Origin: JBOGIF01 sp050742415
GTDB taxonomy: Bacteria; Actinomycetota; Acidimicrobiia; Acidimicrobiales; AC-14
DNA length: 13,574 nt
Assembly: GCA_050742415.1 (NCBI GenBank)
Contig: JBOGIF010000156.1
Span: 1 to 13,574, forward strand
Direction of reading: 5' to 3'
Under the pieces are notes generated by a model, which saw nothing but the letters and a program-made list of their open reading frames with translations, had not been told where the DNA came from and did no database searches. Below, in pieces: positions 5,526-12,353 of this stretch (position 1 is the first letter of the stretch; each line of letters begins with the position of its first letter). The position numbers and the translations under genes are program-made.

Positions 5526-8500
5526 ATGGGGCTGCGGGTCTGTCTGGCCGGGCGAGTTGCCGTCGAGGTCGATGGTGAGGCGGTGGCGACGACCGGCCTG
5601 GGCCCCCTCGGGTGCCTGGCCCTCGCCTACCTGGTCACCGAGCGCAGCCGGTCGGTAGAACGCTACGAGCTGGCCGAGCTGCTCTGGGGCGACGATCCCC
5701 CCCGCTCGTGGGAGACCTCACTGCGGGTGCTCGTGTCCAAGCTTCGGGCGCTGCTGGAGCGCGCCGGGCTCCCGCCACGGGAGGCGCTGACCGTGCAACT
5801 CGGGTGCTACCAGCTCCAGTTGCCAGCCGACGCTGTCGTCGACGTCGAGGAGGCCGACGAAGCGCTGACGGCCTCGCGTTCGGCCATGGCCGCGGGGCGC
5901 CCGCCGGAGGCCATGCGGTTGGCAGCCGAAGCCATCGCCATCGGAGGCCGGCAGTTCCTCCCCGGCGCCACGGGGACATGGGTGGAGCGGCGCCAGGGCG
6001 CCCTCCGAGAGATGCACCTCCAAGCCCTGGAGGCCCTGACCGCCGCGTCCTCGTCGTGCGGGGAGTGGGCGAAGGCCGTCCAAGCGGCCGAGACGGCCAT
6101 CGCCCTGGAGCCCCTCCACGAGCAGACCTGGGTCAAGCTCATGGAGGCACACGCCGGTGCCGGCAACCGTGGGCAGGCGCTGCGGATCTACGAGCGCTGC
6201 CGGCGCCTGTTGGTCGAGGAGCTCGGCGTGAGCCCGTCGCCCGCCACCGACGCCGCCTACGTCGCCCTCCTCGTGGACTCCGGTGAGCCGCCTCCGACCG
6301 GGCCGACGCCAGATGCTCCCGACGACGGTTGGTCGCTCGCTGGGCTCTCGCCCCTGCCTCTTCCGCTCACCACCTTCGTGGGCCGGAACGACGACCTTGC
6401 CGAGGTGGCCGCGGTGGTGTCCCGGTCCCGGCTCGTCACCCTCACCGGAACCGGTGGTGTCGGCAAGACCCGGCTGTCTCTCCAGGCCGCCCGCTGCATG
6501 GCGGAGCGGTTCCCGGACGGGACCGCGCTCGTCGAGCTGGACCCGCTCACCGATCCCCGACTCGTCGACGCCCAGGTGTTGGCTGCCTTCGGCCTCGCCG
6601 AGGAGGCGGGCCGAACGCCGGTGGGAACCCTGGTGGCCCGAATCGGGGGGCGACAAGTCCTGCTGGTCCTCGACAACTGCGAGCACCTGCTGTCGGCGTG
6701 CGCCGTGCTCACCGAGGCTCTCCTATCCCGGTGCTCCGGCCTGCACATCCTCGCCACGAGCCGGGAACCGCTGCGGGTCCCCGCGGAGGCCACGCTGCGG
6801 GTGCGATCCCTGTCTGTGCCCGGCCCCGGCCACTCCGAATCAGTCGACGCCCTGCTCGGCTACGAGGCAGTGCGGCTCCTCGTCGAGCGTGCCGCGGCCT
6901 CTTCGTCCGACTTCGAGCTCACTGATTCCAACGCCTCGGCGGCAGCCCGGATCTGCCGCGAGCTGGATGGGATCCCCCTGGCCCTGGAGCTGGCGGCGGG
7001 CCGGACCAGCGCTCTGTCTCTGGAGGACATCGCCAAGCGCCTCGACGACCGCTTCCCGCTGTTGGCCAACGGCTCACGGACCGCCCCCTCCCGCCATCGC
7101 ACGCTTCGCGGCGCGGTCGACTGGACCTACGACGCCTTGAGCGCCGAACAGCGGGACGCGTTCCACCGGGTCTCGGTGTTCGCCGGCGGGTTCACCGTGG
7201 AGGCAGCCGAACGCCTGTGGGCGGCTCCTCCCCACCCCCGTGTGCTCGACCTGCTCACCGACCTCGTCCAGTGCTCGGTGCTCGGAGCCGAGACCGGCTT
7301 GGCGATGACCCGTTACCGGTTGCCCGAGACGATGCGCCAGTACGCCGCCACCAAGTTGCGCTCGACCGGTGACGCCGAGGTGGTGAGGGGCCGGCACCTG
7401 AGCTGGGCAGCCGAGCTCGCCGAGCGGGCCGAGGACGGCCTCTTGCAGGGCGGACAGCAGGCGGAGTGGCTTGAGGTCATGGATGCCGAGCTCGACAATC
7501 TCCGGGCCGCCCTCGCTTGGGCCACGGCCCCGGAGGTGCCGGCCGTAGCGGGCTTGGCACTGGCCGCCGCCCTCGGGCGGTTCTGGGAGATCCGGGGCCA
7601 CCTCCGCGAAGGTCGCCGCTGGCTCGCTGCCGCCCTGGGCTCCACTTCGGCCGACTCAGCGACGGCTGAGGCGGCGGCGGCCGAGGCCGGATCCAAGCCG
7701 TCGATCCGGGCCAAGGCTCTCAACTGGTCCGGCATCCTCGCCCAGCGTCAGGGCGACAGCGAAGGCGCCCAGCTCCTGTACCAGGACAGCCTGGCGATCA
7801 TGCGCGAGACCGGCGACCGGGCGGGCATGGCTGCCGCCCTCCACGGTCTCGGCAACCTGAGCGCCCTGCAGGGTGAGGCCGCCGCCCGCGTCTTCTTCGA
7901 GGAGAGCCTCGCCATCGGTCGCGAGCTCGGCGACGAGCGGACCGTCGCAGCGTCGCTGGCCAACCTAGGCTGGGTGGCCCACAACGACGGGGACCTGGCC
8001 GCGGCACGGCGCCTCTACGAGGAGAGCCTGGTGTTGCGTCGGGAGCTGGGCGACCGCCACGGCGTCGCCATGCTCGTCGGCAACCTGGGCCACCTCGCCT
8101 TCCAGCAGGGCGACTACGCGACAGCCCGACGCCTGGACGAGGAGAGCTTGGCCCTGCGCCGGGAGCTGGGCGACCGCCACGGTGTCGCCATGGTGCTCGG
8201 AAACCTGGGCCACCTCGTGTTCCAAGAAGGCGACGACGAGAAGGCGAGCGCTCTGTACGAGGAGAGCCTCGACCTGCGCCGGGAGCTGGGCGACCGCCAC
8301 GGCGAGGCCGGCTCCCTGGCCAACCTGGCCACCATGGCACGGGTGAACGGCGACGCGGCCGGCGCTCGCTCCCTCTATGAACGGGCTCTCGCCATCGCCC
8401 GGGATCTCGGTGACCGCTACCGCACGGCGTGGCTGCTGGTTCAGCTCGGCCGGGTGGCGGCAAGCGATGGCGATCTGGCGCGTGCGGAAGCCTTCTACCG

Positions 8501-8798
8501 GGAGGCATTGCCCGCCCAGTCCGAGTTCCGCCCTCTGGCCACCGCTGCCGAATGGCTGGAGGGCCAGGCTGCACTGGCGGTCGCCGGTGTGGCGGCCACC
8601 CCAGCCGACGCCGAGCGAGCTGTCCGCCTGCTGGCCGCCGCCGCCGCCCTGCGCCAGTCGATCGGCGTGCCGGTGGCGCCCCGCGACGCGCCCGAGCGCG
8701 ATCGTGTGGTGGATGTCGCCCGCCTGTGCCTCGATACCGATGCCTTCTCCGCGATGTGGTCGGAAGGTATGTGCATGAGCCTCGAGGAAGCGCTGTGA
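5526..8798 (+). CDS. SARP/AfsR-type regulator: BTAD, STAND NTPase, TPR
   Basis: This is a 1090-residue transcription regulator with three parts. Residues 1-95 are an OmpR-like winged helix (RYELAELLWGDDPP, SLRVLVSKLRALL). About 100-250 is the bacterial transcriptional activation domain, ending RIYERCRRLLVEELGVSPSP. About 285-560 is a STAND/NB-ARC-type ATPase with Walker A GTGGVGKT (308-315, Lys314), Walker B VLLVLDN (Asp383), a TSREPLR sensor motif and GIPLALELAAGR (from 482). About 728-1000 is a tetratricopeptide array. The AfsR layout is similar and about 100 residues shorter. In this family the NTPase and TPR parts sense a signal, and the N-terminus binds direct repeats near target promoters. 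The gene starts without a ribosome binding site. Its stop overlaps the next start as GTGA, so its likeliest first target is its own operon, though no direct-repeat operator could be confirmed. Confidence 0.93.
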   Translation: MGLRVCLAGRVAVEVDGEAVATTGLGPLGCLALAYLVTERSRSVERYELAELLWGDDPPRSWETSLRVLVSKLRALLERAGLPPREALTVQLGCYQLQLPADAVVDVEEADEALTASRSAMAAGRPPEAMRLAAEAIAIGGRQFLPGATGTWVERRQGALREMHLQALEALTAASSSCGEWAKAVQAAETAIALEPLHEQTWVKLMEAHAGAGNRGQALRIYERCRRLLVEELGVSPSPATDAAYVALLVDSGEPPPTGPTPDAPDDGWSLAGLSPLPLPLTTFVGRNDDLAEVAAVVSRSRLVTLTGTGGVGKTRLSLQAARCMAERFPDGTALVELDPLTDPRLVDAQVLAAFGLAEEAGRTPVGTLVARIGGRQVLLVLDNCEHLLSACAVLTEALLSRCSGLHILATSREPLRVPAEATLRVRSLSVPGPGHSESVDALLGYEAVRLLVERAAASSSDFELTDSNASAAARICRELDGIPLALELAAGRTSALSLEDIAKRLDDRFPLLANGSRTAPSRHRTLRGAVDWTYDALSAEQRDAFHRVSVFAGGFTVEAAERLWAAPPHPRVLDLLTDLVQCSVLGAETGLAMTRYRLPETMRQYAATKLRSTGDAEVVRGRHLSWAAELAERAEDGLLQGGQQAEWLEVMDAELDNLRAALAWATAPEVPAVAGLALAAALGRFWEIRGHLREGRRWLAAALGSTSADSATAEAAAAEAGSKPSIRAKALNWSGILAQRQGDSEGAQLLYQDSLAIMRETGDRAGMAAALHGLGNLSALQGEAAARVFFEESLAIGRELGDERTVAASLANLGWVAHNDGDLAAARRLYEESLVLRRELGDRHGVAMLVGNLGHLAFQQGDYATARRLDEESLALRRELGDRHGVAMVLGNLGHLVFQEGDDEKASALYEESLDLRRELGDRHGEAGSLANLATMARVNGDAAGARSLYERALAIARDLGDRYRTAWLLVQLGRVAASDGDLARAEAFYREALPAQSEFRPLATAAEWLEGQAALAVAGVAATPADAERAVRLLAAAAALRQSIGVPVAPRDAPERDRVVDVARLCLDTDAFSAMWSEGMCMSLEEAL
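7921..8440 (+). repeat. 120-bp coding repeats (TPR modules)
   Basis: The TPR array has an exact 120-bp (40-residue) period. The string GGGAGCTGGGCGACCGCCAC recurs at 8041, 8161 and 8281, with diverged copies at 7921 and 8401. Over the first 60 bases the 8041 and 8161 copies differ at about seven positions. Each unit encodes an EESL..RRELGDRHG core followed by a GNLGHL-type helix. Such similarity points to recent internal duplication or gene conversion. Confidence 0.85.
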
Positions 8799-10723
8799 AG
8801 CGCGCCGGACGACTACCGAGAGGACAGGTCGGGCGGCGCCGGCTGACCGTCGCGCTCCTGCTCGGCGCCCTCGTACTGCTGTTGGTGCTTGCGGGAGTCC
8901 TCATCCGCGCATCCCGTCCGGCGGCGCCAGGCCAGAGCCTGCGAGTCGACCAGTTCGTGGGGCTGGTCCGGGCCGGTCAGGTGCGCGACGCCCACGTCCT
9001 CGAGCGTGACCGGCGCATAGTCGGGCGCTTCAGCGCCGGCACCTATTGGGTCGCCTACGGCGGCGGCACCGACGCGCTGGTCGCCCCGGTCTTCGTCGCC
9101 CTGCAGGCGGCGCGCGTGCCCATCGAGGTCGACCAGCAATGGTCGAAGGGTGTGATGGCACAGGTCGCTGCCGTCCTTCCCGTACTCGTCGTCCTCGACG
9201 TGTTGGCGCTTGCCTTCGTGCTGCTCCGCGACGGTGGCGGCCCGACCGCCTTCGGCCGATCCCGGGCGAACCTGGTCGAGCGGAGCGCCTCCGGGTTCTC
9301 CAGCGTCGCTGGCCTCGACGAGACGATCGAGGAGCTCCGGGACGTGAAGGACTACCTCGCCGACCCGGCCCGCTTCCGCCACCTCGGGGCCCGCGTGCCT
9401 CGCGGGATCCTTCTCTACGGTCCTCCGGGTTGTGGGAAGACCCTGCTGGCCCGGGCACTGGCCGGCGAGGCCGGAGTGCCCTTCTATTCCATCTCGGGGT
9501 CGGACTTCGTCGAGCTGTTCGTGGGCGTCGGCCCGTCCCGAATCCGCGACCTGTTCCGCCAGGCGGAGCGCAACGCGCCCGCGATCGTCTTCATCGACGA
9601 GATCGACTCGCTGGCCCGGGTCCGCCAACCGGTGAGCGTCGGCGGGCAGGAGGAACGGGAGGCGACCCTGGGCCAGCTGCTCGTGGAGATGGATGGCTTC
9701 GCCGAGTCGCCGGGCGTGGTCGTGCTTGCCGCCACCAACCGCATCGACATCCTCGACCCGGCCCTGCTTCGCTCCGGCCGCTTCGACCGCCGGCTCGTCG
9801 TGGACCGGCCCGATCTGAACGGGCGCCGCGCCATCCTCGAGGTGCACTGGCGCGACCGCCCCGTCGACTCCGGCCTGGACATGGCCGCGGTCGCGAGGAG
9901 AACGGCGGGCTTGTCGGGGGCGGACCTGGCCAACGTCGTAAACGAGGCCGCGCTGCTCGCCATCCGTCGCGACCACACCACGGTGGAGATGGCCGATGTC
10001 GACGACGCCGTAGAGCGGGCAGTCACCGGTGGCCCCGAGCGCCGTAGCCGGCTGTTGGGCGAGACCGAACGGCGGATCATCGCCGTCCACGAATCCGGCC
10101 ATGCGGTGGCGGCTGCCGCCCTGGTTGAGGCAGATACGCCGACCAAGGTGTCGATCATCTCTCGGGGCCAGGCCTTGGCCTTCACCTTCGTGGAGCCGTC
10201 CGCAGACCGCTTCCTGGCCACCCGCGCCCAGCTGTGGGCCAGGCTGGTCACACTCGTCTCGGGCCGCGCCGCGGAGCGCATGGTGGTCGGCGACATCTCC
10301 ACCGGGGCACAGGACGACCTGGTCCAGGCCACGCGCCTGGCCCGCACGATGGTGGGGTCGCTCGGCATGAGCGAGACGCTCGGCCCGATGGTGCTCGACG
10401 GCGACGATTCCCCTACGGGGCTCGGCGCCCGGCCGCACTCCGAGGCGTTGGGCGCCCAGGCGGACGGAGAGATACGGCGCGTCCTGGGCGAAGCCGAGAA
10501 CGAGGCCCGCACCCTCCTCAACGCCAACCGCGCCGTCGTCGAGGAGCTGGCGGTCCGGCTGCTGGAGACCGAGACGCTCTCCGGCGAGGGTCTGCGTTCC
10601 GTCCTCGCCCGTGTCGGAAATTCTCACCCTTCCGCCGGGGACCAGACGCCGGTATCCTCTCCCGACACGAACAACGACGACCCTGTCCGGGCTACCGGGC
10701 AGAGCGCCACACGGGGGACATGA
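8795..10723 (+). CDS. ftsH: FtsH-type membrane AAA+ zinc metalloprotease
   Basis: This 642-residue membrane protease degrades membrane and cytosolic proteins using ATP. It has a hydrophobic helix at about 18-37, an extracytoplasmic segment to about 115, and a second helix around 125-147. The AAA+ module carries Walker A GPPGCGKT (209-216), the pore loop FVELFVGVG, Walker B IVFIDEID (Asp268, Glu269) and a SGRFDR second region of homology. The protease domain has HESGH (432-436) in place of the usual HEAGH, and TGAQDDL with Asp508 as the likely third zinc ligand, so it should be active. GTG 8795 is chosen because GAGGAAG lies just upstream and the codon overlaps the regulator stop as GTGA. Length is usual for the family. 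Loop residues (PSRIRDLF, an altered QPVSVGGQEERE linker) suggest a divergent second FtsH rather than the housekeeping copy, which I cannot check here. Confidence 0.92.
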   Translation: MKRAGRLPRGQVGRRRLTVALLLGALVLLLVLAGVLIRASRPAAPGQSLRVDQFVGLVRAGQVRDAHVLERDRRIVGRFSAGTYWVAYGGGTDALVAPVFVALQAARVPIEVDQQWSKGVMAQVAAVLPVLVVLDVLALAFVLLRDGGGPTAFGRSRANLVERSASGFSSVAGLDETIEELRDVKDYLADPARFRHLGARVPRGILLYGPPGCGKTLLARALAGEAGVPFYSISGSDFVELFVGVGPSRIRDLFRQAERNAPAIVFIDEIDSLARVRQPVSVGGQEEREATLGQLLVEMDGFAESPGVVVLAATNRIDILDPALLRSGRFDRRLVVDRPDLNGRRAILEVHWRDRPVDSGLDMAAVARRTAGLSGADLANVVNEAALLAIRRDHTTVEMADVDDAVERAVTGGPERRSRLLGETERRIIAVHESGHAVAAAALVEADTPTKVSIISRGQALAFTFVEPSADRFLATRAQLWARLVTLVSGRAAERMVVGDISTGAQDDLVQATRLARTMVGSLGMSETLGPMVLDGDDSPTGLGARPHSEALGAQADGEIRRVLGEAENEARTLLNANRAVVEELAVRLLETETLSGEGLRSVLARVGNSHPSAGDQTPVSSPDTNNDDPVRATGQSATRGT

Positions 10724-11328
10724 CGATGCACTCGCCGACACGACGACGGATCACACTTGGTGCGCTTGCCGGTGGGGTGGTCATGGTGCTCACCGCGTCG
10801 CTCGCGTGGGCGTGCACTGGGCTGGCGAGCCTGAGCTCCAGCGCCTCCTCGACCAGCCCCGGCCAGAGGATGGAGATCGCCGGTCAGGGCTATGCCAAGA
10901 ACGGCGGCTCCGTGTCGGTCCGCTTCGACAGTGGCTGGGGAGACGTGCTGGCGACTGCTCGGCCCGACCGCAACGGCAAGTTCCGGGCTTCGGTCGCCGT
11001 CCCCGATATGACCCCCGGCGACCACGTGCTTCTCGCCATCCAGTCGGACGCCGCCGGCAAGTCGATCGTCGCCACCGGAAGCCTCCCGCTCGACGTGGTG
11101 GCCGGCCCCTCCGCCGCCACCGTGTCTCCGGTCCCGGCGGCTTCGTCGTCCGCCACGCCTGGTTCGGCTAATCGAGCGACCGCTCCTGGGACTGCTCCGT
11201 GGGCTCTGGCTGCGTCGCTCGGCTTGGGCGCCGTCGTCCTCTTGGCCGCCGGCGCGGCCGCGTCGCTCGTCCAGGCACGCACTATCGTCGCCAGCCGGCG
11301 GCTGACCCGACCGGTGGCGGACTTCTAA
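10720..11328 (+). CDS. Exported, C-terminally membrane-anchored protein
   Basis: This 202-residue protein is not recognised as a named family. A basic start followed by a hydrophobic stretch (11-31) forms a signal peptide ending LAWAC. Cleavage after Ala31 would leave Cys32 at the N-terminus, though it is not a standard lipobox. Residues 35-128 look like one Ig-like beta sandwich (SPGQRMEIAGQGYA, GSVSVRFDSGWGDVLATA, NGKFRASVAVPD, GDHVLLAIQSDAAGKSIVAT). Residues 130-158 are a Ser/Ala/Pro/Thr-rich stalk. A single helix at 161-184 is followed by a short basic cytoplasmic tail ending VADF. The start overlaps the ftsH stop (ATGA) with a GGGGGA upstream. The context suggests a partner, adaptor or substrate of the protease; that is inference. 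Its stop codon overlaps that of the convergent vapC. Confidence 0.82.
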   Translation: MTMHSPTRRRITLGALAGGVVMVLTASLAWACTGLASLSSSASSTSPGQRMEIAGQGYAKNGGSVSVRFDSGWGDVLATARPDRNGKFRASVAVPDMTPGDHVLLAIQSDAAGKSIVATGSLPLDVVAGPSAATVSPVPAASSSATPGSANRATAPGTAPWALAASLGLGAVVLLAAGAAASLVQARTIVASRRLTRPVADF

Positions 11329-11741
11329 GGCTCGCGGTTGGAAGAGGGTCGGGGCGCCGGAGAGGAGACTCGAAGGCCAGCGGCTACCGCTGCTGCCGCG
11401 AGACGCTCGTCGTAGGCGACTATTCCGGCGAGATCCGGTCCGAGCGCCATGGCGGCAGCGAGGTGGACCGCATCGAGAGACCGGAGATCCGGGGGCTGCA
11501 GCCGACCGGCGTCGTCGAACACCTCGGCAGTGACGCGGATCACGTCGCTCTCCGCGAGCAGGCGATCGGCACGAGCCGATGCAAGAGCCCCGACTCGCGC
11601 CGCGGCCCGTCGAAGCTCCGTGCGGTGCAGGTCCGAGACGATCCACCGCTTGCCTCGCAGCCAACGGCGGAGTGCGGCCGTCTCGTGCTCAGTACGCACG
11701 AGCTTGGCCATTGCCGAGGTGTCGAGGTACCAGATGGCCAA
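11325..11741 (-). CDS. vapC: VapC-type PIN-domain toxin
   Basis: This 138-residue PIN-domain ribonuclease is the toxin of a type II toxin-antitoxin pair. VapC toxins cut tRNA or rRNA at specific sites using Mg2+ or Mn2+ held by acidic residues. All four expected acids are present: Asp7 in YLDTSAMAKLV, Glu42 in SDLHRTELRRA, Asp90 in SLDAVHLAAA and Asp111 in IVAYDERL. The reading starts at a TTG (11741), one base after the antitoxin stop, with no clear ribosome binding site, as expected for coupled, low-level toxin translation. The tail is rich in Ser, Pro and Arg. The 3' end overlaps the convergent exported-protein gene by four bases (both stops share them), leaving no room for a terminator between the two genes. 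The target RNA cannot be inferred. Confidence 0.9.
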   Translation of the reverse strand: MAIWYLDTSAMAKLVRTEHETAALRRWLRGKRWIVSDLHRTELRRAAARVGALASARADRLLAESDVIRVTAEVFDDAGRLQPPDLRSLDAVHLAAAMALGPDLAGIVAYDERLAAAAVAAGLRVSSPAPRPSSNREP

Positions 11742-11742
11742 T

Positions 11743-12030
11743 TCAGCGCTCGTCGGCGCGCATCGCAGCCAACGCAGCCGACACCGATGCTCCTCGTCCC
11801 GGCGGCAGGTCGGCGTCGATCGCGGCCAGGACGTCGCTCAGCTCGCGACCCGGACCTGGCGCGATACCCCCCTTGGCTAGCAGTGCGTCGTACCCCGTCG
11901 GCTCCGCGATGGGAGACAGTCGTGCCACCGGACGACCGCGATCGGTCACCAAGAACGCCTCACCGGCTCTAACCCTTGCCAGCCATCGGCTTGCGTCCCG
12001 TCGGAGCTCCCGCACCCCGACCGTCTCCAT
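11743..12030 (-). CDS. vapB: VapB-type (Phd/YefM-like) antitoxin
   Basis: This 95-residue antitoxin has a typical Phd/YefM-like N-terminus for DNA binding (METVGVRELRRDASRWLARV, AGEAFLVTDRGRPVARLSPI). Its longer acidic and hydrophobic C-terminus (GRELSDVLAAIDADLPPG) would wrap around and block the toxin. Such proteins bind their own promoter, alone or with the toxin. Two ATG starts are possible, 12039 and 12030. The second is preferred because the family usually begins MExVGVRELR and because a TACCAT -10 box lies seven bases before it, as for a leaderless transcript. The stop is one base from the vapC start. Upstream in-frame sequence remains open to 12396 but looks non-coding. Confidence 0.88.
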   Translation of the reverse strand: METVGVRELRRDASRWLARVRAGEAFLVTDRGRPVARLSPIAEPTGYDALLAKGGIAPGPGRELSDVLAAIDADLPPGRGASVSAALAAMRADER

Positions 12031-12041
12031 GTGTGACATGG
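12027..12041. promoter_or_regulatory. Inverted repeat, likely VapB operator
   Basis: CCATGT-GTG-ACATGG is a perfect six-base inverted repeat around a three-base centre. It covers both possible vapB ATG codons and part of the -10 box, the position expected for an autoregulatory operator of a type II antitoxin. Confidence 0.5.
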
Positions 12042-12046
12042 TAGCA
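12038..12046 (-). promoter_or_regulatory. Extended -10 promoter of vapBC
   Basis: On the minus strand TGCTACCAT combines a TGN extension with a TANNNT box, seven bases before ATG 12030. No -35 box is evident 17 bases upstream (ATGCTC). The box overlaps the inverted repeat, so bound antitoxin would block polymerase. Confidence 0.45.
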
Positions 12047-12353
12047 CTTAGCCCGGACCGGAGCATCACTCGGTTCCGGCGCCGGAAGGGTGAGCCCGAC
12101 CCGGGCCCCGCCGAGGCAGCAAAAGCCGACGTCAGCGAGGGCGGCACCAAGAAGTGCGCAGCGATCAGGCTGAGAGCGACCGGCACGCCGCCTCGCCGTT
12201 CCCGCCTCCGCCGAATACATCCCGTAGCCGACCCGACTCCTCCTGGACCGACCGAAACACCGCTTGGACGGGCCGACGCCCGTCCAGCGACGCCGCGCCA
12301 CCCGCGATCGTGCCACGGCGGGACTAGGCCGGGACTAGGCCAGGGGGGCTTGG
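12042..12353. other. Intergenic region between vapBC and the AHSA1 gene
   Basis: No supported gene lies here. It contains the vapBC promoter at one end, a 14-base palindrome TTCCGGCGCCGGAA (12074-12087), a strong hairpin (12265-12286) and an 11-base tandem repeat (GGGACTAGGCC at 12320-12330 and 12331-12341) close to the AHSA1 stop. Confidence 0.6.
12265..12286 (-). terminator. Strong hairpin, probable terminator
   Basis: TGGACGGGC-CGAC-GCCCGTCCA forms a perfect nine-base-pair stem with a four-base loop, 68 bases beyond the AHSA1 stop in its reading direction. The downstream sequence on that strand has only a short T cluster (GTGTTTCGG), so it is a weak intrinsic terminator by the classic rule, although GC-rich actinobacterial hairpins often lack a U-tract. 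It would insulate vapBC from read-through. Confidence 0.5.

Noticed and set aside
7921..8440. CRISPR-like array
   Set aside because: The 120-bp spaced repeats are coding TPR modules in frame with the regulator; there are no unique spacers of CRISPR length.
8429..8794. Upstream extension of the FtsH frame into the regulator gene
   Set aside because: The added residues are an out-of-frame reading of the regulator's C-terminus. GTG 8795 has a ribosome binding site and the first transmembrane helix follows directly.
7798..8904. A 368-codon minus-strand frame opposite the regulator
   Set aside because: It is Arg/Pro/Gly-rich, repetitive only because the TPR DNA is repetitive, and has no ribosome binding site.
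8813..10741. A 642-codon open frame on the minus strand opposite ftsH
   Set aside because: Its length mirrors ftsH and comes from GC-rich third positions. The translation is rich in Gly, Arg and His with no domain, while the plus strand has every FtsH motif.
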